DNA from: Terriglobia bacterium
GTDB taxonomy: Bacteria > Acidobacteriota > Terriglobia > Acidiferrales > UBA7541
Length of the DNA stretch: 39,321 nucleotides
Assembly: GCA_020073585.1 (NCBI GenBank)
Contig: JAIQEV010000035.1
Coordinates: 1 to 39,321, forward strand
Direction of reading: 5' to 3'
Position numbers and translations under genes: made by a program. Shown in pieces: positions 6,910-14,964 of the stretch. Every line of letters starts with the position of its first letter. Positions within the stretch are counted from its first letter, which is position 1. The notes beneath the pieces were generated by a model, which did no database searches, was not told the origin of the DNA, and saw nothing but the letters and a program-made list of their open reading frames with translations.

Positions 6910-8432
6910 GGTGTGCTCTCCTTGGAAAAAATGGCTGCCGATGCGGGCTGGCTTTCATAGCGCGCGCGAAATCCTGCGGGTACGCCCGGGTGCTTCATCC
7001 ACAGGCGCACAAACTCCGCGACATTGCGATGGGTCTCCTGCTCGAGGGCCGCGATCAGATCGTTGAGGTTGCAGCCGCGGCCGCGCCGCGCCTGGAGCAT
7101 GTGGCGCAGGGCGCGGCTGAGCGCGGCTTTGCCGAATTCATCCTGCAAGGCGTAGAAGAAAAGCAGGCTCTTTTCCAGCGCCGGCTCGCGTTCCCGCGCT
7201 TGCGGCCCCGTGGGTTGCCGCGGCAGGACCGCCAGGACTGCTTGGATGGTTTCCTGCCGGGCCTGCGGCCCTTGCACCGCTTCGCGGCCGAGGTTCGCCG
7301 CGAAATCGGGCAGCTCGGAAAGCGGAGCCTGCTGCTTCCCCAAGGCGGGATCCTGCCCATAGCCCAGCCAGTTCACGGCCAGCAGCGGCGCCGCGGCCGC
7401 CGCCAGCGCCGCCGGCTCCTGCGCGCGGCCGAGAACGGCGCTATCCAGAAAGGCGCTCTCGGCGATGCCGCCGGGGCGATGCGCGGCCTGCAAATGCTCC
7501 GCGGCGCCGCGCGCGCATCCCGAAATTCCGGGGCACTCCACGATCCACACGTGCCGCCCGCTGCCGCGCTCGCCGAACATTTCGTCATAAGCGGCGAAAG
7601 CGCGCGCGAGAGAGTCCGCCGCGCTCTGCAGCCGGGCGGCGTCCTGCGCTTGCCTGGTCCAGAAATACACGCGACGCGAGCCGGACTTCTTCTGGCTCTC
7701 CCGGTACGCGCCGGCGGTCACAAAGGGGTAACGATCGCGCGCGTGCTGCGCAAAGCGGACGCGCACTTCCCCACCCGCCGGCACTCGGCCCGCTTCCTCG
7801 CCGCTGGCATGCACGAGAAATCCCTGCGGCACGCCCACGGACAGATCCCACTGCGCCGGGGCGGCGCCCCCGCTGGCGAAAAGTCCCGGAGGCGGGAGCA
7901 AACGCGGGACCCAGTCCTCCGCGGGCAGATAGAAAGCATCGGAGGCGAAATCGAGCTGCGCGGAATCAGCCTCGGGGCGCAGCAGATCACAGGCGAACTG
8001 CAGGGCGTGGCGCTGGCGGAGACCCCAGGCGGCAGGAAGCGTCAACTGCGCAATGCGGCTGCCGTTTTCCACGCGCACCGCGCCAGGCAACGGCGCGCCG
8101 TCCAGGGCAAAGCGCAATTCGCTGGCGTGAAAGTAGCGTTGTTCGGGGAGGAGCACTTCCAGGGCCGCCAGGGGCTGCGTGCCGGTGTTGAGGAGACGGA
8201 ACTCCCCCGTGATTTCGATGCGCGGCCCGCTAGGAACGAAATGTACGTTCACGGTCTGCTTTTCGACGGTATAGCCGGGGCCGAGGGGCACGGCGCACGC
8301 GCCGGCACCCAGCGCCGCAAAGAGCAGCACGGCGGAAAAGACCAGGCGGCGATGGCACGGAGGCGGCACGCTGCGACGATTGTAGCGAGCCCGGAGGGGC
8401 AGCGGAAGCAAAACTCGCGAGGGCGTGCTCAT
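6906..8432 (-). CDS. Secreted protein resembling M1 peptidases but without the HExxH zinc site
   Basis: 508 residues from ATG 8432, which lies just past the upstream stop but has no clear ribosome site. An in-frame GTG closer to the signal peptide is an alternative. A signal peptide (LVFSAVLLFAALGAGACA) precedes a beta-sandwich N-terminal region (VNVHFVPSGPRIEITGEFRLLN, LEVLLPEQRYF) typical of the M1 aminopeptidase leading domain. A helical domain follows, in which no HExxH...E motif can be found where the catalytic core should be. Likely a non-catalytic M1-like or M61-like relative in the periplasm; function unknown. It sits 13 nt after the lipoprotein gene and overlaps ridA by 4 nt, so it is in the rel-ridA operon. 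Confidence 0.65.
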   Translation of the reverse strand: MSTPSRVLLPLPLRARYNRRSVPPPCHRRLVFSAVLLFAALGAGACAVPLGPGYTVEKQTVNVHFVPSGPRIEITGEFRLLNTGTQPLAALEVLLPEQRYFHASELRFALDGAPLPGAVRVENGSRIAQLTLPAAWGLRQRHALQFACDLLRPEADSAQLDFASDAFYLPAEDWVPRLLPPPGLFASGGAAPAQWDLSVGVPQGFLVHASGEEAGRVPAGGEVRVRFAQHARDRYPFVTAGAYRESQKKSGSRRVYFWTRQAQDAARLQSAADSLARAFAAYDEMFGERGSGRHVWIVECPGISGCARGAAEHLQAAHRPGGIAESAFLDSAVLGRAQEPAALAAAAAPLLAVNWLGYGQDPALGKQQAPLSELPDFAANLGREAVQGPQARQETIQAVLAVLPRQPTGPQAREREPALEKSLLFFYALQDEFGKAALSRALRHMLQARRGRGCNLNDLIAALEQETHRNVAEFVRLWMKHPGVPAGFRARYESQPASAAIFSKESTP

Positions 8433-8445
8433 GGACACGGGGGGC

Positions 8446-9045
8446 TCAGCGGCGGCGGCGGTAGCGGCGGACGAAGCCGGTCTGGTTACGGGCCCGCTCG
8501 CGCGCCGCACTCTCGCGCTCGGCTTGCTCGTCGGTCATCCCTTCGTTGATGCGCTGCAGGATCTGGCTCTCGGTAAGGCCCGTGTTTTTCAGCCGGCCGA
8601 TGGCCGCGCCGGACAGCGTCGGAAGACCCTGCGCCCGGCGCTGCAGAACGTGGAGCACGAAGGAGGTGGAGAGGCCGGTGAGGCGCAGGGTGACCGCATC
8701 GAGGCTCAGAGTGTCGATGCGATCGGTTTGCGCCATGTCCAGAATCTCCGGTTCGCTGAAGCCGCCGCGGACCAGATTGACCACGGCATCGGCGCTGGCG
8801 AAAGTGTGCTTGTGGTCATGGGCCATGCGGATCAGGCTGACGCAGGCGTCGTCGGAAATCCCGGCCTGCTTGACCTTCACGAGTTGCGCGACTTCCAGGT
8901 CGTCGGTGTTCAGGTCCTTCAGCTCCTGCACCTTGCCGTAAAACATTCCGGCCTGGTCCAGGGCGCGGTAATCGGTGAGGAGATGACGGCCGCAGCCTCC
9001 CGCCAGACCGAGTGCGAGTATCCCAAGAAGAAGATGTAGCCGCAT
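8446..9045 (-). CDS. Putative lipoprotein of unknown function
   Basis: 199 residues from ATG 9045. The frame stays open upstream, but this start gives a proper lipoprotein signal (LLLGILALGLAGGC, Cys at about residue 19). The body is mostly helical, with short repeated helix-turn units such as VAQLVKVKQAGISDDACVSL, VNLVRGGFSEPEIL and LKNTGLTESQILQRI. These resemble the small repeats seen in anchored acidobacterial proteins. The C-terminus is strongly Arg-rich (RYRRRR). No enzyme motif. It lies 67 nt after rel and 13 nt before the M1-like gene, suggesting co-transcription. Confidence 0.65.
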   Translation of the reverse strand: MRLHLLLGILALGLAGGCGRHLLTDYRALDQAGMFYGKVQELKDLNTDDLEVAQLVKVKQAGISDDACVSLIRMAHDHKHTFASADAVVNLVRGGFSEPEILDMAQTDRIDTLSLDAVTLRLTGLSTSFVLHVLQRRAQGLPTLSGAAIGRLKNTGLTESQILQRINEGMTDEQAERESAARERARNQTGFVRRYRRRR

Positions 9046-9112
9046 AGGCTCATTGTACCTGGGGGAAGCGGGGAGGCGATTTCCGTGTGCTGTGTGGGAT
9101 ACCGGGAAGGAC

Positions 9113-11332
9113 CTAGACGCGGTAGACGCGCTCGACACGGAACACGCCCGCGATCTTCTTGATGTTCGCGAGGATGCCCTCGAGCTGCCGGCGGTCGGAA
9201 ATGTCCAGGTTGGCCCCGATGCGGGCATTGACGCCGTCGGGCTGGCTCTCCAGGTTGCGGATGTTGGTGCCCGTGGCGCTGATGACCGAGGTGATTTCGG
9301 CCAGCACGCCGGGGCGGTCCTTGGTGCGGATCAGCAACTGCACCGGGAAAGTGGTTTTTCCGGCGCCGCCCCACTCCACGGCGATGCGCCGCTCGGACTG
9401 GTAGAGCAGGTTCTGCACGTTGGGACAGGCGCGGTTATGCACGGCCACGCCGCGTCCGCGGGTAATGTACCCGCTGATCTCGTCGCCGGGAATGGGATTG
9501 CAGCATTTGGCGCGAAAAACCAGCAGGTCGTCGTGGCCGCGCACGACCAACGGCGACTCGTCCATCCCCAGCATGCGCTTGACGGTCTTGACCAGCGGCG
9601 CGGCAGTCTCTTCCGCAGCGGGCTCCGCGCCCGGAGGCGGTTCGCCGAGAATCCGCGCGATGACCTGGCGCGCGGAAAACCTTCCGAAGCCTACGGCGGC
9701 GTAGAGATCCTCGGGGCGGCCGCCGGCTCCGCAGTCCGAGGCCGCGCGCGCCAGGTCTTCTTCGGCGATTTTCTTCAGGCTGCGCCCGAAATGGCGCGCC
9801 TCCTTCTCCAGCAGGCGGCGGCCAATGTCCACGGCCTCGGCGCGCTCCTGCACGCTCACCCAGTGGCGGATCTTGCTCTTGGCGCGCGAGGTTTTGACGA
9901 AGCTGAGCCACTCGCGGCTGGGGGTGTGCCCCTTCTGGGTGAGGATCTCGATGACGTCGCCGTTGGCGATCTCGTGGCGCAGGGAGACCATCTGCCCGTT
10001 GAGCTTGGCGCCCACGCACTGGTGCCCGATCTCGGTGTGCACGGTGTAGGCAAAATCCACCGGGGTGGCCCCGCGCGGCAACTCCAGCACGCGCCCCTTG
10101 GGGGTGAAGGCGTAGACCTCGACCGGGGAGAGATCCATCTTCAGCGTGGAGAGGAATTCGCCCGGCTCCTGCATGTCCTGGGTCCACTCCAGCAAGTGGC
10201 GCATCCAGCCGATGCGCCGGTCGTCGGCGCCCGAGGCGCTCTTGCCGTCCTTGTATTTCCAGTGCGCGGCGACGCCTTCCTCGGCGATGCGGTGCATCTC
10301 CTGCGTGCGGATCTGCACCTCGAAGGGCTGCCCGCCATGGATCACCGTGGTATGCAGGGACTGGTAGAGATTGGGGCGCGGCATGGCGATGTAGTCCTTG
10401 AAGCGCCCGGGCACCGGCCGCCAGATCTGGTGGATGACGCCGAGCGCCGCATAGCAGTTGCGCTCGGTATCGGTGAGGACGCGGACCGCCAGCCAGTCGT
10501 AGATCTGCTCGAGGGGCCGCTGCTGGCGCAGGCTCTTGCGATGCAGCGAGTACAGGCCCTTCACCCGCCCCTCGACCTCCGCGGGGACGCCGCTGGCGAC
10601 CAGCTTCTTGCGGATGGTGTCCTGCACTTCGTCCAGGAATTTCTGGTGGGCCTTGCTCTTTTCCGCCACTTCCTTCTGCAGTTCCAGATAGGCGTCCGGC
10701 TCGAGGTGCGGAAAGGCCAAATCTTCCAGTTCGCCGCGGAGCACGCTCATGCCCAGGCGGTGGGCGATAGGGGCATAGAGCTCCAGGGTCTCGCGGGCGA
10801 TGCGCTTCTGCTTCTCGGGGTCGAGATACTCCAGGGTGCGCATGTTGTGCAGGCGGTCGGCCAACTTGACCAGGACCACGCGGACGTCGTTGACCATGGC
10901 CAGCAGCATCTTGCGGACGTTTTCGGCCTGGCGGGCTTCCGGGGCCAGCAGATCGAGGCGGCTGATCTTGGTGACGCCCTCGACCAGCCGCGCCGTCTCT
11001 TCTCCGAAAAGCTCGGCGAGCTTGGCCAGGGGCAGCTTGGTGTCTTCGACGACGTCGTGCAGCAGGGCCGCCGCCAGGGTGGTGGCGTCCATGCGCAGGT
11101 CGGCCAGAATGTGCGCCACCTCGAGGGGATGCGAAAGGTAGGGCTCGCCGGATTGGCGGGTCTGCGACTTGTGCTGGCGGCTGGCCAGCTCGTAGGCGCG
11201 GCGCACCAACTCGGCGTCTTCTCCCGGACGGTTCCGACGCAGCTTCTGCAGCAGCTCTTCGAAACGCAACTCCAGCTGCCGCGCGGTGCGGTCCCGGGTG
11301 AAACTGACCAGCGGATTGTGCAGTCCGGGCAT
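9113..11332 (-). CDS. rel: Bifunctional (p)ppGpp synthetase/hydrolase, RelA/SpoT family
   Basis: 739 residues, normal for a long RSH protein. It makes and degrades the stringent-response alarmone (p)ppGpp in the cytoplasm. Domains in order: HD hydrolase at about 45-200 with intact HPLEVAH, LLHDVVEDT and KLADRLHNMRT; synthetase at about 240-370 (GRVKGLYSLHRKS, YQSLHTTV, EVQIRTQEMH, AAHWKYK); TGS at about 400-460 (VYAFTPKGRVLELPRGATPVDFAY); a zinc-finger/helical region with CCNPIPGD; and a C-terminal ACT domain (VQLLIRTKDRPGVLAEI). The complete HD site argues for a bifunctional enzyme rather than synthetase-only RelA. First gene of the run towards ridA. Confidence 0.95.
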   Translation of the reverse strand: MPGLHNPLVSFTRDRTARQLELRFEELLQKLRRNRPGEDAELVRRAYELASRQHKSQTRQSGEPYLSHPLEVAHILADLRMDATTLAAALLHDVVEDTKLPLAKLAELFGEETARLVEGVTKISRLDLLAPEARQAENVRKMLLAMVNDVRVVLVKLADRLHNMRTLEYLDPEKQKRIARETLELYAPIAHRLGMSVLRGELEDLAFPHLEPDAYLELQKEVAEKSKAHQKFLDEVQDTIRKKLVASGVPAEVEGRVKGLYSLHRKSLRQQRPLEQIYDWLAVRVLTDTERNCYAALGVIHQIWRPVPGRFKDYIAMPRPNLYQSLHTTVIHGGQPFEVQIRTQEMHRIAEEGVAAHWKYKDGKSASGADDRRIGWMRHLLEWTQDMQEPGEFLSTLKMDLSPVEVYAFTPKGRVLELPRGATPVDFAYTVHTEIGHQCVGAKLNGQMVSLRHEIANGDVIEILTQKGHTPSREWLSFVKTSRAKSKIRHWVSVQERAEAVDIGRRLLEKEARHFGRSLKKIAEEDLARAASDCGAGGRPEDLYAAVGFGRFSARQVIARILGEPPPGAEPAAEETAAPLVKTVKRMLGMDESPLVVRGHDDLLVFRAKCCNPIPGDEISGYITRGRGVAVHNRACPNVQNLLYQSERRIAVEWGGAGKTTFPVQLLIRTKDRPGVLAEITSVISATGTNIRNLESQPDGVNARIGANLDISDRRQLEGILANIKKIAGVFRVERVYRV

Positions 11333-11400
11333 CTGCTTTTATTCTACGCCGAGAAGCCGGGAGAGTCGAAGCGAAGGCGGCGAAGCGCGAAGCTGTGCTG

Positions 11401-11435
11401 AAAAAGAAACCGGGGCGCAGTAACTCGCGCCCCGG
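11401..11435 (-). terminator. Intrinsic terminator ending the tgt-to-TPR gene run
   Basis: On the minus strand a 9-bp GC stem (11427-11435 with 11410-11418) is followed by TTTCTTTTT (11409-11401). It lies just after the TPR lipoprotein stop and before rel, separating the two runs. Confidence 0.85.
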
Positions 11436-11461
11436 GGAAAAATTGCGTTTCCGGACGGGCC

Positions 11462-12313
11462 TCAGGAAGCAGGCTGCTGCTGCGACTGCTGGTCCAGCTT
11501 CTTCTGTTTGATTTCCTTGACCTTGTCCACGAGATCGTCGGCCTGCTGGAGCAGGGCGGAGCGCTCCTGTTCGGTTTCCACCAAGTCCGCCTTGCGGCGA
11601 TAGAGCAGGTTGAGGTAGGCCAGCGCGTCGTCATAATCCGGGCGCAGCTTGCTGGCCTGGTCCAGGCTCTTGATCCCCTCGTCAACCAGGGAAGCGTACT
11701 TGCCGGCGTAGTCCTGGCGGACGGCCGGGGGCAGGGGCTCGGTGTCCTTCACCTGCTTGCGGACGTTTTCGCGGTTGTAGGCGGCGCGCATCTCGGCGTT
11801 GGCGCGGAAGGCCAAGGTCCAGTCGATCACCCCGACCCAGTAGTACGGCTCGGGATCGTCGGGCTTGATCTGGATGTGCTTCTGGTGAAAGCTCTTGGAC
11901 TCCTCGAACTTCTTGGGCTCGTAGGGCTGGCCGGCCATCTGGAAGAGGATCGAGCCGATGCCGTCAATGGCGCTGAGATTGTTGGCGTTGATATCCAGGA
12001 CCTGCTGATATTCGGAGATCGCCTGCTTGCCGCGATTGACGTTCTCCTCCGACGGCGCCCCCGGAATATAAGTGGTGGCATAGGCGGTGGCCAGGTACAG
12101 GCGGGCGTTCATCAGCGTGGGGTCCGCTTCCTTGGCCTGCTTGAACTGCTCGATGGCCGCGTCATACTGGCCGGCCTTGAAGGAAGCGACGCCCTTGTTG
12201 AGGAGGTCGCGAGCCTTCAGTTTGTTGCAACCCGCCGTGCCCATGGCGAACAGCACCAGAGCTGCAAACACCGTTGCGCGGCGGCCTATCCGAACCCATT
12301 CAGTGAGCTTCAT
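11462..12313 (-). CDS. TPR-repeat lipoprotein
   Basis: 283 residues from ATG 12313; an upstream in-frame ATG at 12325 would add four residues but leaves no room for a ribosome site. A lipoprotein signal ends in FAMGTAGC. TPR units follow (LNKGVASFKAGQYDAAIEQFKQAKEADP, ARLYLATAYA, AISEYQQVLDIN, PYYWVGVIDW, LRPDYDDALAYLNLLYRRKADL), then a charged Gln/Lys-rich tail. It is probably an outer-membrane-anchored scaffold. Its place at the end of the Sec/Ton gene run suggests an envelope assembly or Ton-linked job, but no partner can be named. Confidence 0.8.
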   Translation of the reverse strand: MKLTEWVRIGRRATVFAALVLFAMGTAGCNKLKARDLLNKGVASFKAGQYDAAIEQFKQAKEADPTLMNARLYLATAYATTYIPGAPSEENVNRGKQAISEYQQVLDINANNLSAIDGIGSILFQMAGQPYEPKKFEESKSFHQKHIQIKPDDPEPYYWVGVIDWTLAFRANAEMRAAYNRENVRKQVKDTEPLPPAVRQDYAGKYASLVDEGIKSLDQASKLRPDYDDALAYLNLLYRRKADLVETEQERSALLQQADDLVDKVKEIKQKKLDQQSQQQPAS

Positions 12314-12378
12314 CGGAGCAACCATCCCTGCGTAATTTTTTGGCGCCCCAGCGGGCGGCGCGATTCCATCCGGGGGGC

Positions 12379-12393
12379 GACCGCGGAGCGGTC
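12379..12393. repeat. Dispersed 15-bp palindrome GACCGC-GGA-GCGGTC (copy 2)
   Basis: A 6-bp perfect inverted repeat with a 3-nt loop, in the 101-bp gap between the second exbD and the TPR lipoprotein. It shares its arms with the copies at 1784 and 16370. It could be an intercistronic RNA hairpin or a REP-like element. Confidence 0.7.
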
Positions 12394-12414
12394 ACCCGGC
12401 GTACTGCAGAACGT

Positions 12415-12843
12415 CTACTGGCCGGCTTCGATCTTGGCCGTGATCAATCCGACCTTGTCGATGCCGGCGCTGCGCATGAGGTCGATGGCACGCGCCACTT
12501 CCTGAAACAGCACGTCGTCATCGCCCTTGACGAAAGCCACCTTCTCGGCGCGCTCCTTGAAGATCATTTCCAGGCGCGGCTCCAGGCCGTCCCAGTTGGT
12601 GTCCTCGTTGTTGATCTTCAGCTTGTTGTTGAGCTGCACCTGGACGACGACGGTCTTGTTCTCTAGATCAGGATTTACCTGCTGATCTTTCGGCGGCGGC
12701 TGCGGCACAAGCGTGTCCATGCCCTTCGGCGTCAACGGCGTGATCACCATGAAGATGATGATCAGCACCAGGAGGATGTCGATGAGCGGGACCACGTTCA
12801 TGTCCGCCAGTGCGCCTTTGCTTTCTCCTACCTGCATTCCCAT
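12415..12843 (-). CDS. exbD: ExbD/TolR family biopolymer transport protein (second copy)
   Basis: 142 residues with AGGAGA seven bases before the ATG. A short cytoplasmic N-terminus (MNVVPLIDILLVLIIIFMV) carries the single transmembrane helix with the membrane-embedded Asp that conducts protons. A periplasmic domain follows (VVVQVQLNNKLKIN, VAFVKGDDDVLFQEVARAIDLMRSAGIDKVGL). ExbD works with ExbB to pass the proton motive force to TonB. It is separated from the first exbD by 132 bp containing a 12-bp stem-loop, which may let the two paralogues be made in different amounts. Confidence 0.92.
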   Translation of the reverse strand: MGMQVGESKGALADMNVVPLIDILLVLIIIFMVITPLTPKGMDTLVPQPPPKDQQVNPDLENKTVVVQVQLNNKLKINNEDTNWDGLEPRLEMIFKERAEKVAFVKGDDDVLFQEVARAIDLMRSAGIDKVGLITAKIEAGQ

Positions 12844-12891
12844 TACGGGTCTCCTGTCAGCCGGCGCGTCTTTCCGGAGCCCGGCTGTTTA

Positions 12892-12920
12892 GCCGCGCCG
12901 GAGCCACTCTCCGGCGCGGC
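12892..12920 (-). other. Intercistronic stem-loop between the two exbD genes
   Basis: A perfect 12-bp GC stem (12892-12903 with 12909-12920) with a 5-nt loop and no T-run on either side. Likely an RNA-stability or attenuation element within the polycistronic message; role inferred. Confidence 0.6.
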
Positions 12921-12975
12921 CTGTGCCACACTTGCAAACGAATGACCTGCCTACTTCCTGCCGTACCGCGCCCCC

Positions 12976-13422
12976 TCAGCTAGCGGGAGGAGCCGCGGGC
13001 CGTTCCGGACCCGTGACCTTCTCGGTCAGCAGGCCCAGCGTGTCCACGCCGGCGGAACGGATTTCGTCCACCGCCGCGACCACGTTTTTGTATTTAGCCC
13101 GGGCATCGCTCTTGACGAAGACCGTCTTGTCCAGACGGTTGGCGATGCGGTCCTTGATCTGCCCGGCGAGATCTTCCTTGGCGATTTTGGTGGTGCCTAG
13201 GAAGAGATCCCCGGTCTTGGTGACGGCCACGATGATGGCATCGTCCTTGTCCGCATCGGGCATATCCTTGGGTGTGCGGACCTTGACCATATCCACGGAC
13301 ATGCCCTTCTGGAGCATGGGCGTGACCACCATGAAGATGATCAACAGCACCAACATGATGTCCGCCATGGGAATCACGTTGGGCGTGGACATCTGCGGCC
13401 CTGCTTTGGGCTTATATCCCAT
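12976..13422 (-). CDS. exbD: ExbD/TolR family biopolymer transport protein (first copy)
   Basis: 148 residues. An N-terminal cytoplasmic segment and one transmembrane helix (NVIPMADIMLVLLIIFMVVTPML) with the conserved Asp are followed by a periplasmic domain (IIVAVTKTGDLFLG, VFVKSDARAKYKNVVAAVDEIRSAGVDTLGLL). It starts 3 bases after the exbB stop, so it is clearly co-translated with exbB. It differs clearly from the neighbouring paralogue, so the pair is old rather than a recent duplication. Part of the Ton energy-transduction complex in the inner membrane. Confidence 0.92.
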   Translation of the reverse strand: MGYKPKAGPQMSTPNVIPMADIMLVLLIIFMVVTPMLQKGMSVDMVKVRTPKDMPDADKDDAIIVAVTKTGDLFLGTTKIAKEDLAGQIKDRIANRLDKTVFVKSDARAKYKNVVAAVDEIRSAGVDTLGLLTEKVTGPERPAAPPAS

Positions 13423-13425
13423 CGG

Positions 13426-14145
13426 TTACTTCTTTCCGCCCCGCCGCAGGATGAAGTAGTTGATCAACTCCATCGAGGAGTTGTCCATCTCCACGTCGAA
13501 GGCTTCGACTTTGTTGGTGAAGTAGTTGTAGGCCCACACGGCCGGCACGGCGACGAGCAGACCGAAGGCCGTGGTCACCAGGGCTTCGGCGATACCGCCG
13601 GCGACGGCCGACAGACCGGTGGCCTTTTCGGCCTGAATGCCCTTGAAGGCGTTGATGATGCCGGCGACCGTGCCGAAGAGGCCGACGAAGGGCGCCGTGG
13701 AACCGATGGTGGCCAGAGCGGAAAGGCCGCGCTTCATCTCGGCGTGCACGATGGCCACCGAACGCTCCAGGCCGCGCTTGGCCGCGTCGATCACTTCGGC
13801 GTCCGAGACCTGCTGCGAAGCGGACTGAAATTCCGAAAGGCCCGTGGCCACGACCTTGGCGATGTGGCTCTTCTTGTTGCGTTCGGCGATGGAGATGGCT
13901 TCATCCAGCTTGCCCTCGCGCAGCGCGCCGGCTACCTGCTGAACGAACACGCGCGACTGCTTGCGCGCGGCGCTGTACATCAGCGCGCGGTCAATCATCA
14001 CGCCGAACGAGTAAATGGAGAGGATGAAGAGAATCAGCACGACGATACGCGCCAAAGTGCCCATCGTGGACAACATGGTGCGCAGGTCCCATGTTGATGC
14101 GGTCTGCAACAACATGAACCCGTATACATACAAAGTGGCTACCAT
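13426..14145 (-). CDS. exbB: ExbB/TolQ/MotA family proton channel protein
   Basis: 239 residues; ATG with AAGGAG seven bases upstream. Three transmembrane helices are visible: ARIVVLILFILSIYSFGVMI, ATIGSTAPFVGLFGTVAGIINAF and ALVTTAFGLLVAVPAVWAYNYF. The second and third carry the family's conserved Gly/Thr channel residues, and the cytoplasmic loop between the first and second is the usual length. It forms the pentameric proton channel that, with ExbD, energises TonB. It sits between tonB and exbD in the same orientation with short gaps. Confidence 0.94.
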   Translation of the reverse strand: MVATLYVYGFMLLQTASTWDLRTMLSTMGTLARIVVLILFILSIYSFGVMIDRALMYSAARKQSRVFVQQVAGALREGKLDEAISIAERNKKSHIAKVVATGLSEFQSASQQVSDAEVIDAAKRGLERSVAIVHAEMKRGLSALATIGSTAPFVGLFGTVAGIINAFKGIQAEKATGLSAVAGGIAEALVTTAFGLLVAVPAVWAYNYFTNKVEAFDVEMDNSSMELINYFILRRGGKK

Positions 14146-14227
14146 TCGTTTGCTCCTTAAAGTGTGTTTACAATATCCGCGTTGCGAACAGGCGCGCGCG
14201 GGTCCACCCCCGGCACGCCCGCCCCGA

Positions 14228-14959
14228 CTACTGGTTCAGAGAGAAAATCACATCCACCGTGGTATCTACTTCGACCGGCTCGCCGTTGAGCAGGGTGGGC
14301 TTATACCGCCACTGCCGCACGGCGTCCAGCGCCGCCTGCACCAACAGCGGATGCCCGGCGATCACTTCCAACTGCTGCACCGAACCGTCTTTGGCGATGA
14401 TGGCGTGCAGTTTCACCGTCCCCTGGATGCGCGTCTGGCGCGCCAGCGGAGGATAGAGAGGCTGCACGCGATTCAGGATCATCGCGGCGGTCACGTTGCC
14501 GCCCTGGCGGATGCGCTGCTGCACCGGCTTCGGCGGGGGCGGACCACCCGCGCCGCCGATCACGCCGCCGATCACGCCGCCCATCTGCCCGCCGGGAACG
14601 CCGCCCGGCACGCCGCCGGAAACGCCCGCGCCCATATCCGGCATCTCTTCTTCCTTGATGATCTTGATGTCCTTCGGGATGGCCTTGGGCTGCACCAATT
14701 TCCCGGCCTGCATCAGGTGTTGCACCGGCCGGACCTTGACGATCGCCGCGGCCGCGGGCGGCGGCGGTGGCGGCGGCGGCGGTGGCGGGGCCACCAGCAG
14801 CGTCGCCATCATGGTCTTGGGCAGCGCTTCCGTGTAGATCAGCGGAATGAGAATGAGGATGGCCAGCACGGCCAACTGGAAGATCATGGACACGATAACC
14901 GTCCACTTCTTGTTGGTCTTCTTTGCGGTTGCTCCACATTCCACCAGATCTTCGAACAT
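14228..14959 (-). CDS. tonB: TonB family energy-transducing protein
   Basis: 243 residues; GGAGGT eight bases before the ATG, and only 5 bases after the secF stop. Seen: an N-terminal cytoplasmic stretch and one transmembrane helix (MIFQLAVLAILILIPLIY); a run of 11 prolines; a Gly-Val rich linker (GGVPGGVPGGQMGGVIGGVIGG); and a C-terminal TonB domain with YPPLARQTRIQGTVKLHAII and VRQWRYKPTLLNGEPVEV. It transmits proton-motive energy from ExbBD to outer-membrane receptors. The repeat-rich linker spans the periplasm. No TonB-dependent receptor lies in the window. Confidence 0.94.
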   Translation of the reverse strand: MFEDLVECGATAKKTNKKWTVIVSMIFQLAVLAILILIPLIYTEALPKTMMATLLVAPPPPPPPPPPPAAAAIVKVRPVQHLMQAGKLVQPKAIPKDIKIIKEEEMPDMGAGVSGGVPGGVPGGQMGGVIGGVIGGAGGPPPPKPVQQRIRQGGNVTAAMILNRVQPLYPPLARQTRIQGTVKLHAIIAKDGSVQQLEVIAGHPLLVQAALDAVRQWRYKPTLLNGEPVEVDTTVDVIFSLNQ

Positions 14960-14964
14960 GGGTC

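Noticed and set aside
9053-11401. 782-codon plus-strand open frame opposite rel
   Set aside because: Exact antisense of a well-recognised RelA/SpoT gene, with His/Gly/Ala-rich low-information translation.
14757-14790. GGC trinucleotide run that might be a phase-variable microsatellite
   Set aside because: It encodes the polyproline stretch of TonB; a triplet run cannot shift the frame and such linkers are common.
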